A DNA stretch of 64,000 bases from contig JABTTZ010000002.1 in NCBI GenBank assembly GCA_015075625.1, positions 372,001 through 436,000 on the forward strand, in the 5' to 3' direction. The stretch's first letter is position 1; every line of letters begins with the position of its first letter. The DNA is from Anaerolineales bacterium. GTDB lineage: Bacteria > Chloroflexota > Anaerolineae > Aggregatilineales > UBA2796. The notes under the pieces are model-generated. The model worked only from the letters and a program-made list of their open reading frames with translations, did not search any database and was not told where the DNA came from. The translations under genes and the position numbers were made by a program. Positions 25,828 through 34,328 of the stretch are shown piece after piece.

Positions 25828-27285
25828 CTATTCGCCTTCAAATTGGGGGAGGTACTGCCGAAAGGCGGTGAGCAAATCGGCTAAGATTGCCTTCCCTTGC
25901 TCAATATCGGTCACCATGGGGTCAAGCAGCAGCGCTTGGAGCGCCAGCATACGATCCCCCGTTGCAGCAGCGTCAACGTACATGGATGCCAGCGCCAACT
26001 CGCGACGGCACATCTCGGCAATCGACTCAGGAAGCATTGGGAAGGTCAAGCCCTGAAAACCAAAGCTGTTGATCACGCCCGGCACTTCGACAATTGCCTC
26101 ATCGGGCAAATTGGGGATGAAGCCGCGATTGGGGATGTTCAACTGGTTATGGTAATGATTCGTGTTGTACCACACACCAGCGATCATTTCAGGAACGCCC
26201 TCGTCAAGCATGGCGTGGCGGTACACATCGCGCAGTTCTTCCACGCTCTTTTCGCCCGCCACAATCGCCTCGGCAAGCGCCTTTCGATAGGCGCGGCGGC
26301 GGCGGTTGCCCTCCCAACTTTGCAACTTTAGGTCATAGCGCTCCCAGGGTTTAGTAAGAGGGTTGCTGACATGCTGCAAAAATTCGCAGAGGTGGCTGTC
26401 GCCCGGGGTGGGCATCAGCCCGTAAATCTCAAACATCTCGCGGGTGAGCGGCTCAAAGTCTTTCCGAGTGTGGTAAAGCCAGCGATCCCGCAGTTCGGGG
26501 TAGAGGTCTTCGCCCGTCGCCTTATCGCGAATTTCATAGACCCACGAAAAATGGTTGATCCCCGCTGCCTTGATCTCTAGGTGTTCAAGCGCCTTCCGCG
26601 CCACAGGGATGAAATTCGGCATGTTGTCGGCATCAGTGTGGACATGAAAATGATCGGGGAGGGGAATATCAAAGCGATCTGCAAAGATCGCCCCCGCCAT
26701 GGCGTAGCCCCACAACTGCTGGTGACACAAGCCCACCACTTTGATTGAGGAATAGCGGCTGATCCCAAGCGTCAGGCGGATCAGTGGGTTAACCAAATTC
26801 AAATAGTAGGCGTTGGGACAGAGGTCTTCCATATCGTGAGCGATGGCGAGCAGCGGCGGCAGATTGCGGGCGGTGTGGCTGAACGATCCAGGTCCGCCGT
26901 TTTCGGCATAGGGCTGGCGGACGCCGTGCTTCAGGGGGATTTGCCAGTCCATCTCCCAAACTTCCTCGCGCTGCCCCACTTGGATGGAGACAATGACGAA
27001 ATCGGCGCCGAGGAGAAGATCGCGCCGGTTGGTGCTGCTGGTGATCGTCAAGCCGGCGTCCCATGCCTCATTCATTTTGTGGGCAAGTGCCGTCATCGTT
27101 GCCAACCCCGCTTCGTCAATGTCGCACAGGGCAAATTCCGCCCCGTGTAGGTGCGGGCTTTGGATCATCGTCGAGAGCGCCCCTAACCCAAAAATGGCGC
27201 TCCCCGCGCCGATAATAACGATTTTTGGGGGACGGCTGTTGTTCATGTGGTGGCTGTTTAGGGTGTGGTGGGATGGGTGAGTCAT
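25828..27285 (-). CDS. GH4-family glycosidase, alpha-galactosidase/alpha-galacturonidase-like
   Basis: A 485-residue enzyme of glycoside hydrolase family 4, which cleaves by an NAD+- and Mn2+-dependent redox mechanism. The Rossmann motif KIVIIGAGSAIFG begins at about residue 20, with the NAD-binding Asp in ALCDIDEAG. Metal ligands fit GLCHQQLWGY (Cys and His near 187) and GINHFSWVYE. Length and the C-terminal half agree with the alpha-galactosidase branch of GH4. The ATG at 27285 has GAGGA six bases upstream; a later MNNS start is possible. The enzyme is cytosolic, so it would act on imported sugars. No transporter is adjacent. Confidence 0.85.
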   Translation of the reverse strand: MTHPSHHTLNSHHMNNSRPPKIVIIGAGSAIFGLGALSTMIQSPHLHGAEFALCDIDEAGLATMTALAHKMNEAWDAGLTITSSTNRRDLLLGADFVIVSIQVGQREEVWEMDWQIPLKHGVRQPYAENGGPGSFSHTARNLPPLLAIAHDMEDLCPNAYYLNLVNPLIRLTLGISRYSSIKVVGLCHQQLWGYAMAGAIFADRFDIPLPDHFHVHTDADNMPNFIPVARKALEHLEIKAAGINHFSWVYEIRDKATGEDLYPELRDRWLYHTRKDFEPLTREMFEIYGLMPTPGDSHLCEFLQHVSNPLTKPWERYDLKLQSWEGNRRRRAYRKALAEAIVAGEKSVEELRDVYRHAMLDEGVPEMIAGVWYNTNHYHNQLNIPNRGFIPNLPDEAIVEVPGVINSFGFQGLTFPMLPESIAEMCRRELALASMYVDAAATGDRMLALQALLLDPMVTDIEQGKAILADLLTAFRQYLPQFEGE

Positions 27286-27406
27286 GGGGAATCCTCAAAA
27301 AAATGGGCGGAAAAGGCTACTATTAATTAGCGTCGCCTATTCTAGCATAGGAACGGTCAGTAAGGCGAAGGTTGGGAGGTCTGTGGGAGAAAGGGCAAAA
27401 CGGGGA

Positions 27407-27436
27407 TTGACGCTCCGGTGGGAGGCATGATATGAT
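27407..27436 (+). promoter_or_regulatory. Promoter of tRNA-Glu
   Basis: TTGACG (27407-27412) and TATGAT (27431-27436) are spaced by 18 bases and lie 14 bases before the tRNA, close to the bacterial sigma-70-type consensus. Confidence 0.7.
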
Positions 27437-27450
27437 CCTGATCGCTAGAC

Positions 27451-27523
27451 GCCCCTATCGTCTAGAGGCCCAGGACGCGGCCCTTTCAAGGCCAAAACAG
27501 GGGTTCGAATCCCCTTAGGGGCA
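27451..27523 (+). tRNA. tRNA-Glu (anticodon TTC)
   Basis: A 73-base cloverleaf. The acceptor arm pairs GCCCCTA with TAGGGGC, the anticodon loop is CTTTCAA with TTC, and the T arm is AGGGGTTCGAATCCCCT. The CCA end is not encoded. The gene stands alone between a GH4 gene and an MFS remnant. Confidence 0.95.
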
Positions 27524-27545
27524 AAAGTTGGTACATTGCTGAACT

Positions 27546-27580
27546 GCCCTCACTATAGTCAGTGAGGGCGGTTTCGTTTT
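27546..27580 (+). terminator. Rho-independent terminator after tRNA-Glu
   Basis: A 9-bp stem GCCCTCACT/AGTGAGGGC around ATAGTC, followed by GGTTTCGTTTT. Confidence 0.85.
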
Positions 27581-27614
27581 ATGCGGAGAGAAGCAGGGGA
27601 AGGGGTAAGGTTAC

Positions 27615-27640
27615 ACGGACGCCCCCTGGGTCGCCCCTAC
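27615..27640. repeat. Dispersed palindromic repeat (GGACGCC/GGCGTCC family)
   Basis: ACGGACGCCCCCTGGG-TCGCCCCTAC, a diverged copy after the tRNA terminator. Confidence 0.6.
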
Positions 27641-27655
27641 AGGGTGCGGATTAAC

Positions 27656-27812
27656 TCACCTCCTCTGTACAGTGGGATGCCCGCCCCGCTTGGCAAAGAC
27701 AGCAAAGATCGTCCCCACCACCGCCAACCCCAGAACACCCCATAAGACAGGTCGGTAGCCGCCAGCCTATTCAAAGATGGTGACGGCGATATACCAGCTA
27801 TAGTAAGGGTGG
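27656..27812 (-). pseudogene. C-terminal remnant of an MFS-type transporter
   Basis: On the minus strand one frame reads HPYYSWYIAVTIFE, a TAG at 27767-27769, then AGGYRPVLWGVLGLAVVG and FAVFAKRGGHP before a TGA at 27656-27658. This looks like the last membrane helix and tail of a major facilitator transporter, with no N-terminal part. It lies just downstream of the flavoprotein gene, so the pair may once have been an export and redox operon. The assignment rests on a short stretch. Confidence 0.45.
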
Positions 27813-27866
27813 GGAGACGTACAGCGCATCTGCCGATGATTGCGCTGCGCCGCACGTCCTGTTTGG

Positions 27867-29291
27867 TTAACCACAACACCCCTGATTCTTAGGACGAATT
27901 GCCTGCCCTACCGCCCCCACGCCAACGGCTGCTTCGCGGATCGGGCTTGCCGTTACGGGTATCTCCGCTAGGGCGATGAGCGGACTGTGAACCGCGCTCT
28001 CGCCGCTTGCCGCTGTGCCGCAGCACGTCCCGCCAAGTGGGGCATCGGGTGTGGTGCAACACGTCCCCGTTTGGGGCAGTTCTAGGTGAACTTCGCGGGC
28101 GGAGTCCCAATCCCCGACGATTGCCGCCGCCACCGAGCGCACTTGCTCATAGCCTGTGAGCAAAAGGAACGTTGGCGCACGCCCATAGCTTTTACTGCCG
28201 ACGATGTAGAAATCCTGTTCCGGCTGCTTCAGTTCCTCCGCACCGTGTGGAGGGACCGTCCCACAACTATGAACATTGGGATCGATCATCGTGGCGAGCG
28301 CTGCTGGGCTTTCTACCGAAGGGTCAAGGGCGACGCGCAGTTCTGAAAACAGGCTGAGATCGGGACGAAAGCCGGTAGTCACGATAATCTCGTCCACCGG
28401 ATTCAGGGCTGTTCCCTCGCTGCTCACTTGAATCTGCTCCCCCACGCGCTGGAGCTTCGCCGCTTTGAAGTGATCGACAACCTGAAACACCCCCGTCTCT
28501 ACGAGTACCTTCACCCGCTGACCAAGCGATCCCCGTGCGGGGAGTTCATCGGCTTCGCCGCCGCCGAACAGGTTCTTCGTCAAGGCACGGCGAATGACCC
28601 AGATCACCTTCGTCTCAGGGGCGTCTTCGGCAAGGTGCGTCAGATCAAGCAGGACATTAAACGCCGATGCGCCACTGCCCGCCACGAGGATTGTTTTGTT
28701 CGCATAGCGAGCGCGATGTTCGCCTAACACGTTCGGAATCCCGTAGAAAATCTGCTCAGCCGCCCCTTCTTCGCCTAACACCGGCGTACCGTTTGCCCCA
28801 AGTGGATTTGGTGAACGGTACGTTCCCGATGCATCAATGACTGCCTTCGCTAGGTACTGGATGTCCTCGCCAGACTTCGTTCGCACCGTCAGAAGGAAGG
28901 GCGCTTGTTCACGCCCTGCCGTTTTCATTTTGTCATAGCCAGCACGGGCAATACGAATCACCCGCGAATTCACCCTGATATGGGGACGCAGTTGGGGGAC
29001 ATTCGCCAATGGGCGGAGGTAAGCGTTCACCAGGTCTGCGCCTGTTGGGTGCTGTTCAGGATCGGGGGATACCCACCCCGCCGTTTCCAACAAGGCGGTG
29101 GATGCTCTGTCCGTCGCATAGCGCCAGGGGGTAAAGAGCCGCACATGCCCCCATTCCAGAATGCTTGCCCCAACCTCTGCCCCCGCTTCAAGGACGAGAG
29201 GCGTTTCGCCTCGCTGAAGAAGATGCGCGGCTGCTGCCATGCCGATTGGTCCAGCGCCGATCACCGCGACGGGTAAGGAAGCCTTTTCCAT
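27867..29291 (-). CDS. FAD/NAD(P)-binding flavoprotein oxidoreductase with Cys-pair-rich tail
   Basis: About 474 residues from the ATG at 29291, which follows AAGGA by eight bases; the frame is open for 34 more codons upstream but that part overlaps the promoter. AVIGAGPIGMAAAAHLL is the FAD Rossmann motif and TILVAGSGASAFNVLLDL the NAD(P) one, as in flavin monooxygenase-like and thioredoxin-reductase-like enzymes. The C-terminus carries three vicinal Cys pairs (TGTCCTTP, GGTCCGT, QGCCG at the end), which suit thiol-binding metalloids such as arsenite. Two ArsR-type palindromes stand upstream. An arsenic- or metal-linked oxidoreductase is the best inference; the substrate is not known. Confidence 0.75.
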   Translation of the reverse strand: MEKASLPVAVIGAGPIGMAAAAHLLQRGETPLVLEAGAEVGASILEWGHVRLFTPWRYATDRASTALLETAGWVSPDPEQHPTGADLVNAYLRPLANVPQLRPHIRVNSRVIRIARAGYDKMKTAGREQAPFLLTVRTKSGEDIQYLAKAVIDASGTYRSPNPLGANGTPVLGEEGAAEQIFYGIPNVLGEHRARYANKTILVAGSGASAFNVLLDLTHLAEDAPETKVIWVIRRALTKNLFGGGEADELPARGSLGQRVKVLVETGVFQVVDHFKAAKLQRVGEQIQVSSEGTALNPVDEIIVTTGFRPDLSLFSELRVALDPSVESPAALATMIDPNVHSCGTVPPHGAEELKQPEQDFYIVGSKSYGRAPTFLLLTGYEQVRSVAAAIVGDWDSAREVHLELPQTGTCCTTPDAPLGGTCCGTAASGESAVHSPLIALAEIPVTASPIREAAVGVGAVGQAIRPKNQGCCG

Positions 29292-29336
29292 GATATGTGT
29301 CCTTCTTTCATCTTTTGGGGAGACCTCCCCTGTTGC

Positions 29337-29352
29337 ATTGATGTTCATCAAT
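29337..29352. promoter_or_regulatory. ArsR-type operator, promoter-distal copy
   Basis: ATTGATGTTCATCAAT: two 7-bp arms around TT. It is identical to the site at 29407, 70 bp away, and lies between the promoter and the flavoprotein start, so a bound repressor could block elongation. Other interpretation: it operates in another regulator's loop. Confidence 0.65.
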
Positions 29353-29401
29353 GTGTTTGGGCAAAAAAAGAGCGTCCTCGTAGTGATGCCCATGAACTGT
29401 A

Positions 29402-29429
29402 ATTATATTGATGTTCATCAATATGTCAA
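29402..29429 (-). promoter_or_regulatory. Consensus promoter with ArsR-type operator in the spacer
   Basis: On the minus strand TTGACA (29424-29429) and TATAAT (29402-29407) are both perfect and spaced by 16 bases. The spacer plus one base of the -10 box is the palindrome at 29407-29422, identical to the copy at 29337. Binding there would exclude RNA polymerase. ArsR/SmtB repressors use sites of this kind; no arsR gene is within the window, so the regulator would be elsewhere. Confidence 0.75.
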
Positions 29430-29472
29430 GCCCTTCAAAAAACACATTGGGCGCGAACGGGAGGGCGGTTAA

Positions 29473-29498
29473 GCGGACGCCTCAGGGGACGTCCCTAC
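29473..29498. repeat. Dispersed palindromic repeat (GGACGCC/GGCGTCC family)
   Basis: GCGGACGCCTCAGGGGAC-GTCCCTAC, between the flavoprotein promoter and the glycosyltransferase stop. Confidence 0.7.
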
Positions 29499-29549
29499 TC
29501 CACAGGGGGGTAATCCTAGCCTGACGGTTTCGCGGCGAGGGGAGAATTC

Positions 29550-30308
29550 TTACCGCCCCAAACGCCGCAGTTGGCGGTACTTTTGAAATTCGTACCACGC
29601 CATGTAAGCGCTCAGGCGCAGCCCGTGCAGCCCGTCGCGGTAGCCTTTTAGCGTCCAAAAACGCCAAATAAAGTGGCGAACCGGCTGTAAGAGGTAATTA
29701 TGGGCTTTGGGGCGTACCCCCGCTGTGTGCATTTCTTGGGCAGCAAAGGCAGTGTAGGTGCGCTGTTTGGCGATGAACTGGCGTACATCCCGATAGTTGT
29801 AATGGATGAGCGGCGTTTCCAGATAGCCCGCCTCACCGTCAAGGATCACTGTCTCGTGGACGGCGCGTGCCGGATCGTACCCCGCCCACCCCCGCCGCAA
29901 GACGCGCAGTTGGTAATCGGGATACCACCCCGCCCCGCGTGTGAGCCGCCCAAAGATGTAGTTGTGGCGCGGAATCCAATATCCCACATAAGGCAGTTCG
30001 GCAGTCTTCCGGCGAATCTCTGCCCCTTGTTCGGGGCTGGATCGTTCGTCGGCGTCCACGAAGATCACCCAATCGGCGGTGGCGATGCTCAGTGCCGTAT
30101 TGCGCTGTACGGTGAAATTGACCCAAGCGTTCGTCACCACCCGCGCTCCGGCAGATTCGGCAAGCGCCACTGTGTTATCGGTGCTGCCCGAATCAATAAC
30201 GAGGGTGCTATCTGCCCAACGGACAGATTCAAGGCAGGCGGTGATGTGCTGAGCCTCATTGCGTGTCAAAATCACCGCCTCAATCGTCTCACCTCTCGCG
30301 ACGCTCAC
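29550..30308 (-). CDS. Glycosyltransferase family 2, beta-1,4-glucosyltransferase (WaaE/KdtX)-like
   Basis: A 252-residue GT-A fold enzyme. VILTRNEAQHITACLESVRW is the donor-binding start, LVIDSGSTDNTVALAESAGA follows, and FVDADERSS supplies the DxD-like metal site. The spacing and YPDYQLRVLRRGW resemble the WaaE/KdtX branch of GT2, which adds a hexose to a lipid-linked or core sugar. It overlaps the next glycosyltransferase upstream by 4 bp (ATGA), so both are made together. Acceptor unknown; assembly of a surface glycan is the likely role. Confidence 0.85.
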   Translation of the reverse strand: MSVARGETIEAVILTRNEAQHITACLESVRWADSTLVIDSGSTDNTVALAESAGARVVTNAWVNFTVQRNTALSIATADWVIFVDADERSSPEQGAEIRRKTAELPYVGYWIPRHNYIFGRLTRGAGWYPDYQLRVLRRGWAGYDPARAVHETVILDGEAGYLETPLIHYNYRDVRQFIAKQRTYTAFAAQEMHTAGVRPKAHNYLLQPVRHFIWRFWTLKGYRDGLHGLRLSAYMAWYEFQKYRQLRRLGR

Positions 30309-31279
30309 AGGGCTATCACCTCCCGATAGGCGGCGATGAGTGCCTCGCGCACCTCTGGCGGAAGGCTTCCCTCGCGCCGTACCGCCCGAATCTTCAGGCG
30401 CATCCCCCCGCGCACCAACAGGCGTGCCGCCGCACGTTTCCAGCGCGGGTAATAGCGATCATAGAATTTCAGCCGGCTGCGCCACAGGTTTACGATGCTC
30501 TGCGCCCGCACCTGACGGGTGCTGCGCCCCTCAAGGTGAGTGATCCGCGCCGAGGGGACGGTATAGATTGCCCACCCCGCCCGCTGCACGCGCATACTCC
30601 AATCCACTTCCTCCACGTACATAAAATAGCCCTCGTCAAAGAGTCCCGTCGCTTCAATCGCCTCCCGCCGGAAAAGCATCGTCGCGCCGAGGGTGTGATC
30701 GACGGCGAAGGGGCTGCCCGTCTCGTAGCGGCGGCGCGGGTAGCGCCCGTTCAGCGGTGTTTCGTAAAGCCGCGCCCGAAGGCGGTTTGGAAGCGGATAG
30801 AGATCGATGAAAAGCTGCGCTAGACCGGGGAAACGAAAGGCACTGTGTTGGAACGCCCCATCTTCATAGGCAAGCCGCGCCCCAACAATCCCCGCACGGG
30901 GAAGGGTAAAGAGCGCCTCGTAAAGCGCCTGCAGCGCCCCTTGTTCGGTGCGCGTATCAGGGTTCAGAAGGAACACAGCGCGGGGGGCTTGTGGGGCGGG
31001 GGTTGGCGTATCGGCAAAGCCGAGCGCCCGCAGCGCAAGGTTATTCCCCGCCGCAAAGCCGAGGTTGCGCTCTGAAGCAATCAGATGGACATCGGGAAAG
31101 GTGTGCTGGATTGCCTCTGCCGTTCCATCGGCGGAGGCGTTATCAACCACCCAGATTGCGCCGCCCAGCCCGCTTTCGGCAAGGTCGGCGCGGACGGTGC
31201 GGATCGCATCAAGGGCAAGCTCGCGGACATTCCAAGTGACAAGTACAATGGCAAGGTCTAGGGGAGGGTTGGTAAACAT
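30305..31279 (-). CDS. Glycosyltransferase family 2, rhamnosyltransferase-like
   Basis: A 324-residue GT2 enzyme of the WbbL/rhamnosyltransferase type. LAIVLVTWNVRELALDAI starts the fold, WVVDNASADGTAEAI and ASERNLGFAAGNN are characteristic, LLNPDTR is the metal-binding motif and YFMYVEEVDWSMRVQRAGW contains the usual catalytic acidic residue. Coupled by ATGA to the second glycosyltransferase downstream. The linked pair suggests synthesis of a cell-surface oligosaccharide; sugar donor not predictable. Confidence 0.85.
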   Translation of the reverse strand: MFTNPPLDLAIVLVTWNVRELALDAIRTVRADLAESGLGGAIWVVDNASADGTAEAIQHTFPDVHLIASERNLGFAAGNNLALRALGFADTPTPAPQAPRAVFLLNPDTRTEQGALQALYEALFTLPRAGIVGARLAYEDGAFQHSAFRFPGLAQLFIDLYPLPNRLRARLYETPLNGRYPRRRYETGSPFAVDHTLGATMLFRREAIEATGLFDEGYFMYVEEVDWSMRVQRAGWAIYTVPSARITHLEGRSTRQVRAQSIVNLWRSRLKFYDRYYPRWKRAAARLLVRGGMRLKIRAVRREGSLPPEVREALIAAYREVIAL

Positions 31280-31594
31280 GAGTCGGGATTATAACGCAGG
31301 GCGTGGGGGGCGGGGCTAAAGCCCTCGCGCTAGTAGTTCGTCAAGAAAATTTCTAACGAACCCCTATCCCCCGCCTCCTTTCCCCGTACACAGGGAAAGG
31401 GAGCAAGAGTCCCTGTCTCTGTTTACGAGGTGGGGGGTAGGGTTTCCAAGCCCTGAAGGGGTGGTTTCTTTAGCGGCGGGCGCTTACGGACGGCGATGGG
31501 CGCAATGCCTTGTGCCCCTACACGAATTACACTTTCAACAGACCCTAGTTACCGGACACGCCTTTTAGCATGGGGTGCGGTGTGGGGTGCGTCC
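31280..31594. other. Intergenic stretch with degenerate repeat sequence
   Basis: 315 bp without a gene. It holds stretches resembling the repeats near 19731-19812 (a GTTTACGAGG word and CAAGCCC-TGAAGGGGTGG) and a weak copy of the dispersed palindrome near 31573. No promoter or RNA is evident. Confidence 0.5.
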
Positions 31595-33622
31595 CTACTG
31601 CACGCGCACCTCTACAATGACCAAATCGTGGCTGGATTCGGGGATGGGGACAATCCCCACGCGGGGGGCATCCAACTGCTTTAACCAGAGGTAGTCCACC
31701 CGTAGGGGTGCGCCATTCACCAAGCGGAGCGTCACGGCGCGTTCTTCGGGATAATCCTTGAACGGATCAGCGAATTCCTTTTGGGTGAGGTAGGTGTAAA
31801 TATCCCCTTTGGGGCGGGTGTTCAGCGTCCCGCCGAGGACAACCCGCCGCCCTAACGATTCGTTCCCCTCAATCACCGCAAATAGCGCTAATACTTGTCG
31901 AATCTGTTCTTCTTCTTGCTGCGCCGTCGTCATTGCCCCCCCGGGGAAGATGAGCGTCAGCGCTGTGTTGTAGAGATCAAGCGTCCCTCCATCTTGCGCC
32001 CTCACGCGGACGAATTGGAGCGCCGTTTGCTTGCCTTGCGCGGGCAGCAGCGTGCTTTCAAGGCGCTCCATCGGTAGGCGCGAAAGGATGGCAAGCCCCT
32101 GTAAGCCTTCGTTTGTGGGGACGTAGTGAACCTGCATTTCCAACGTCCGCGCCAACCACGCCGCCTGATCGACGCTAAAGCTGATCAAGCGCCCGCCATC
32201 CACATCTTGGAGCAGCAAAACATCAATCCCGTTTTCGGTGATGTGTTGTGCCAGTGCGGGGAGGTCTTGCCCAAAATACAGGCTGTATCCACCGTGCAGA
32301 TTCAAACTGGCGATGCGCAGTGTCTCCACCGACCCGGGCTGGCGCATGATCACCGGACGGGCGAAACTTGCCCCGCCCACCCCCCCAATAATGACGACGC
32401 ACAGCGCCGCCAGCGATTCGACAAAGCGCCCTCCGCCAAAGGGAATCCGCCGTCGGGAAACAATTACCGGCAGGCACATGAACAGCACAGCGAGGATGAT
32501 AATAACCAACCCTAACCCACGAAACCCACGTAGGATGCTGGCGAAGGGTTCTTGAACTCCGCGCACAAAGGCATATTCAAAGGTGAAGAAATCCGCCCCG
32601 CTCAACAGCAGCAAAACGAGCGAGCCAAACATCAGGCTGATCCCTGAAATCGTCCGTTGGGCGTCCGTTGGCGTGGCGATCCACCAAAAGGAAAGACACA
32701 CCATGAACTGGGCAATGACCAGTGCCGCCCCCCCGGGGAAACCGCCCAAACGCATCCCGATCACAATTAGGAGGGCGATCAGTAAAAACCACACCCACCC
32801 ACGATAGCGCGTATCAAACATATTTAGGAACGAGCGGACGAAGGCACGCACTTCCCCTACCAACGGCAAGAGCGTTGCTCCCACCAGCCAGGGGGCAAGC
32901 GCGTTGTAATCCAGCCCTACGCGGTGGGCGGCGGTGTTTGCCAAACCCAACACGGCAAACTCTAGGTAAAGCAAGCCGCCGAGGGCGAACGCTCCCCATA
33001 AGCTGATTGCCCCTCGCACGCGGCGGCGGGTGGGTGGCAGCCCAAACTGATCGAGGAGGGCGGCGCCAACGGCGACCAGAAACAAAGCGACGGAAAGGAT
33101 CGTTTGGAAATTTAGGAACTCTGCTGTCATAGTCAAATCGCGGGTGTTCCCGTAAAGGCGGATCAGGTGATCAAGAGCGAAGCCGCCCACCAGTCCAACG
33201 GGGAACATCCCCGGACGCCGCCCGGCAATAATCGTCAGGTAGAGCATCCCCCCGCCCACCACCAACGACGCGCCGAGGATACCTGCCGTTGTCCCGCCGT
33301 TTGCGGTCAGAAAGACGCGCCCCGCCGCCACAACCCCCGCTGCCAGCGTCACCCCAAACCACAATCGCCCTAACACAATGGAGAGCAAGGGGGCAACGAG
33401 CGCCACTCCTAAAATGGCAAGCGAGAGTTCAACGTTTGCGGCGCTGACAACGCCCAACTGCCCTTGCAATGCCTCACGGTTGGCGGTGACATTCACTAGC
33501 GAGGCGCTGCTCACTTGGGCATAGAGCGTCCCATAGAGGAAGCGCACCGCTTGGACGAAAAAAAGTCCGACGAAAACGGACTCTAGAAGGCAGAGAAGAT
33601 CACGGCGAGACTCAGGATTCAT
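31595..33622 (-). CDS. Polytopic membrane protein with degenerate endonuclease/exonuclease/phosphatase-like domain
   Basis: A 675-residue protein: residues 1-410 hold about 12 hydrophobic segments; about 430-675 form an extracytoplasmic EEP-type domain. It starts SLNLHGGY (the Asn is kept), but other usual residues are changed. The catalytic Glu of LQE is Asp in LLLQDVD, GDFN reads GGTLNT, and the terminal SDH reads SSHDL. The domain may be inactive or have a changed chemistry. Its membrane part resembles no transporter that I can name. It lies alone between the glycosyltransferases and the proB gene pair. Confidence 0.7.
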   Translation of the reverse strand: MNPESRRDLLCLLESVFVGLFFVQAVRFLYGTLYAQVSSASLVNVTANREALQGQLGVVSAANVELSLAILGVALVAPLLSIVLGRLWFGVTLAAGVVAAGRVFLTANGGTTAGILGASLVVGGGMLYLTIIAGRRPGMFPVGLVGGFALDHLIRLYGNTRDLTMTAEFLNFQTILSVALFLVAVGAALLDQFGLPPTRRRVRGAISLWGAFALGGLLYLEFAVLGLANTAAHRVGLDYNALAPWLVGATLLPLVGEVRAFVRSFLNMFDTRYRGWVWFLLIALLIVIGMRLGGFPGGAALVIAQFMVCLSFWWIATPTDAQRTISGISLMFGSLVLLLLSGADFFTFEYAFVRGVQEPFASILRGFRGLGLVIIILAVLFMCLPVIVSRRRIPFGGGRFVESLAALCVVIIGGVGGASFARPVIMRQPGSVETLRIASLNLHGGYSLYFGQDLPALAQHITENGIDVLLLQDVDGGRLISFSVDQAAWLARTLEMQVHYVPTNEGLQGLAILSRLPMERLESTLLPAQGKQTALQFVRVRAQDGGTLDLYNTALTLIFPGGAMTTAQQEEEQIRQVLALFAVIEGNESLGRRVVLGGTLNTRPKGDIYTYLTQKEFADPFKDYPEERAVTLRLVNGAPLRVDYLWLKQLDAPRVGIVPIPESSHDLVIVEVRVQ

Positions 33623-33677
33623 ACGGTTTATTTCGGATTATGCTGATTAGGAAGGAACTCACGCCGCTCATTTTACC

Positions 33678-34328
33678 TTATTTTGTCGGATGCCCCGCCA
33701 TTCGCGCCGCAACCTCCCGCAGCAGCCCAACCATAAACCCTTCGGCAGGGCAGGCAAGGCTGGTATCAAGAACGTAGTGAACACCCGCCCCAATCGCAAC
33801 GCGCAGCCCTACCCGCCCATAGGCGTTCAGGATCATCTGTATCCGCCATGTGTCGCCCGTTTGGGGGTGATTGTAGGGGTAGACCATCCCCCCAATACGG
33901 GTAGAATCGTTCAGCCATGCCCCATAGACCACTATGAAATTCGGTGGTGGTTCAGAGGCGGCGGCGGCGCGAATCAGCGCATAGGCATAGGCGCGGCAGA
34001 CATCGGCAAAGCCCGCGACGGCAAAGCCGACTTCCGCCGGACGCAAGCCAATCTGATCGTTGATTCCCACCAGTGCCGCCTCAAAGACCCGCGCCAGCCG
34101 ATCCACCTGATCGATCCACGCCGTTGGCGAGAGATTTGCTGGGGCTGCTGCTAACACCGTCTGCGAAAGCGCATGGAGTGCCGCGCCCGCCGCATCGATC
34201 CGCCCTAACCCGCTGTAATCTTTTGGCTCAAAAAGGGTGATTGTGAACGTTTCAGGGAGGGCATACACAGCACGAAACACGCGCATCGGCGTCAGAAGTC
34301 GCGGCGCACCATCAAGAACGAGTTGCAT
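33678..34328 (-). CDS. Hypothetical protein coupled to proB
   Basis: About 216 residues, no family recognised. The ATG at 34328 shares its A with the proB stop (TGATG), so translation is coupled. The protein appears soluble, with an Ala-rich helical middle, FIVVYGAWLNDSTR and MVYPYNHPQTGDTWRIQ as the least generic segments. It may have a minor role with the kinase upstream, but nothing shows this. Confidence 0.65.
   Translation of the reverse strand: MQLVLDGAPRLLTPMRVFRAVYALPETFTITLFEPKDYSGLGRIDAAGAALHALSQTVLAAAPANLSPTAWIDQVDRLARVFEAALVGINDQIGLRPAEVGFAVAGFADVCRAYAYALIRAAAASEPPPNFIVVYGAWLNDSTRIGGMVYPYNHPQTGDTWRIQMILNAYGRVGLRVAIGAGVHYVLDTSLACPAEGFMVGLLREVAARMAGHPTK

Noticed and set aside
27637-27879. 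An 80-codon minus-strand frame
   Set aside because: It is a different frame from the MFS remnant in the same stretch and has no motif.
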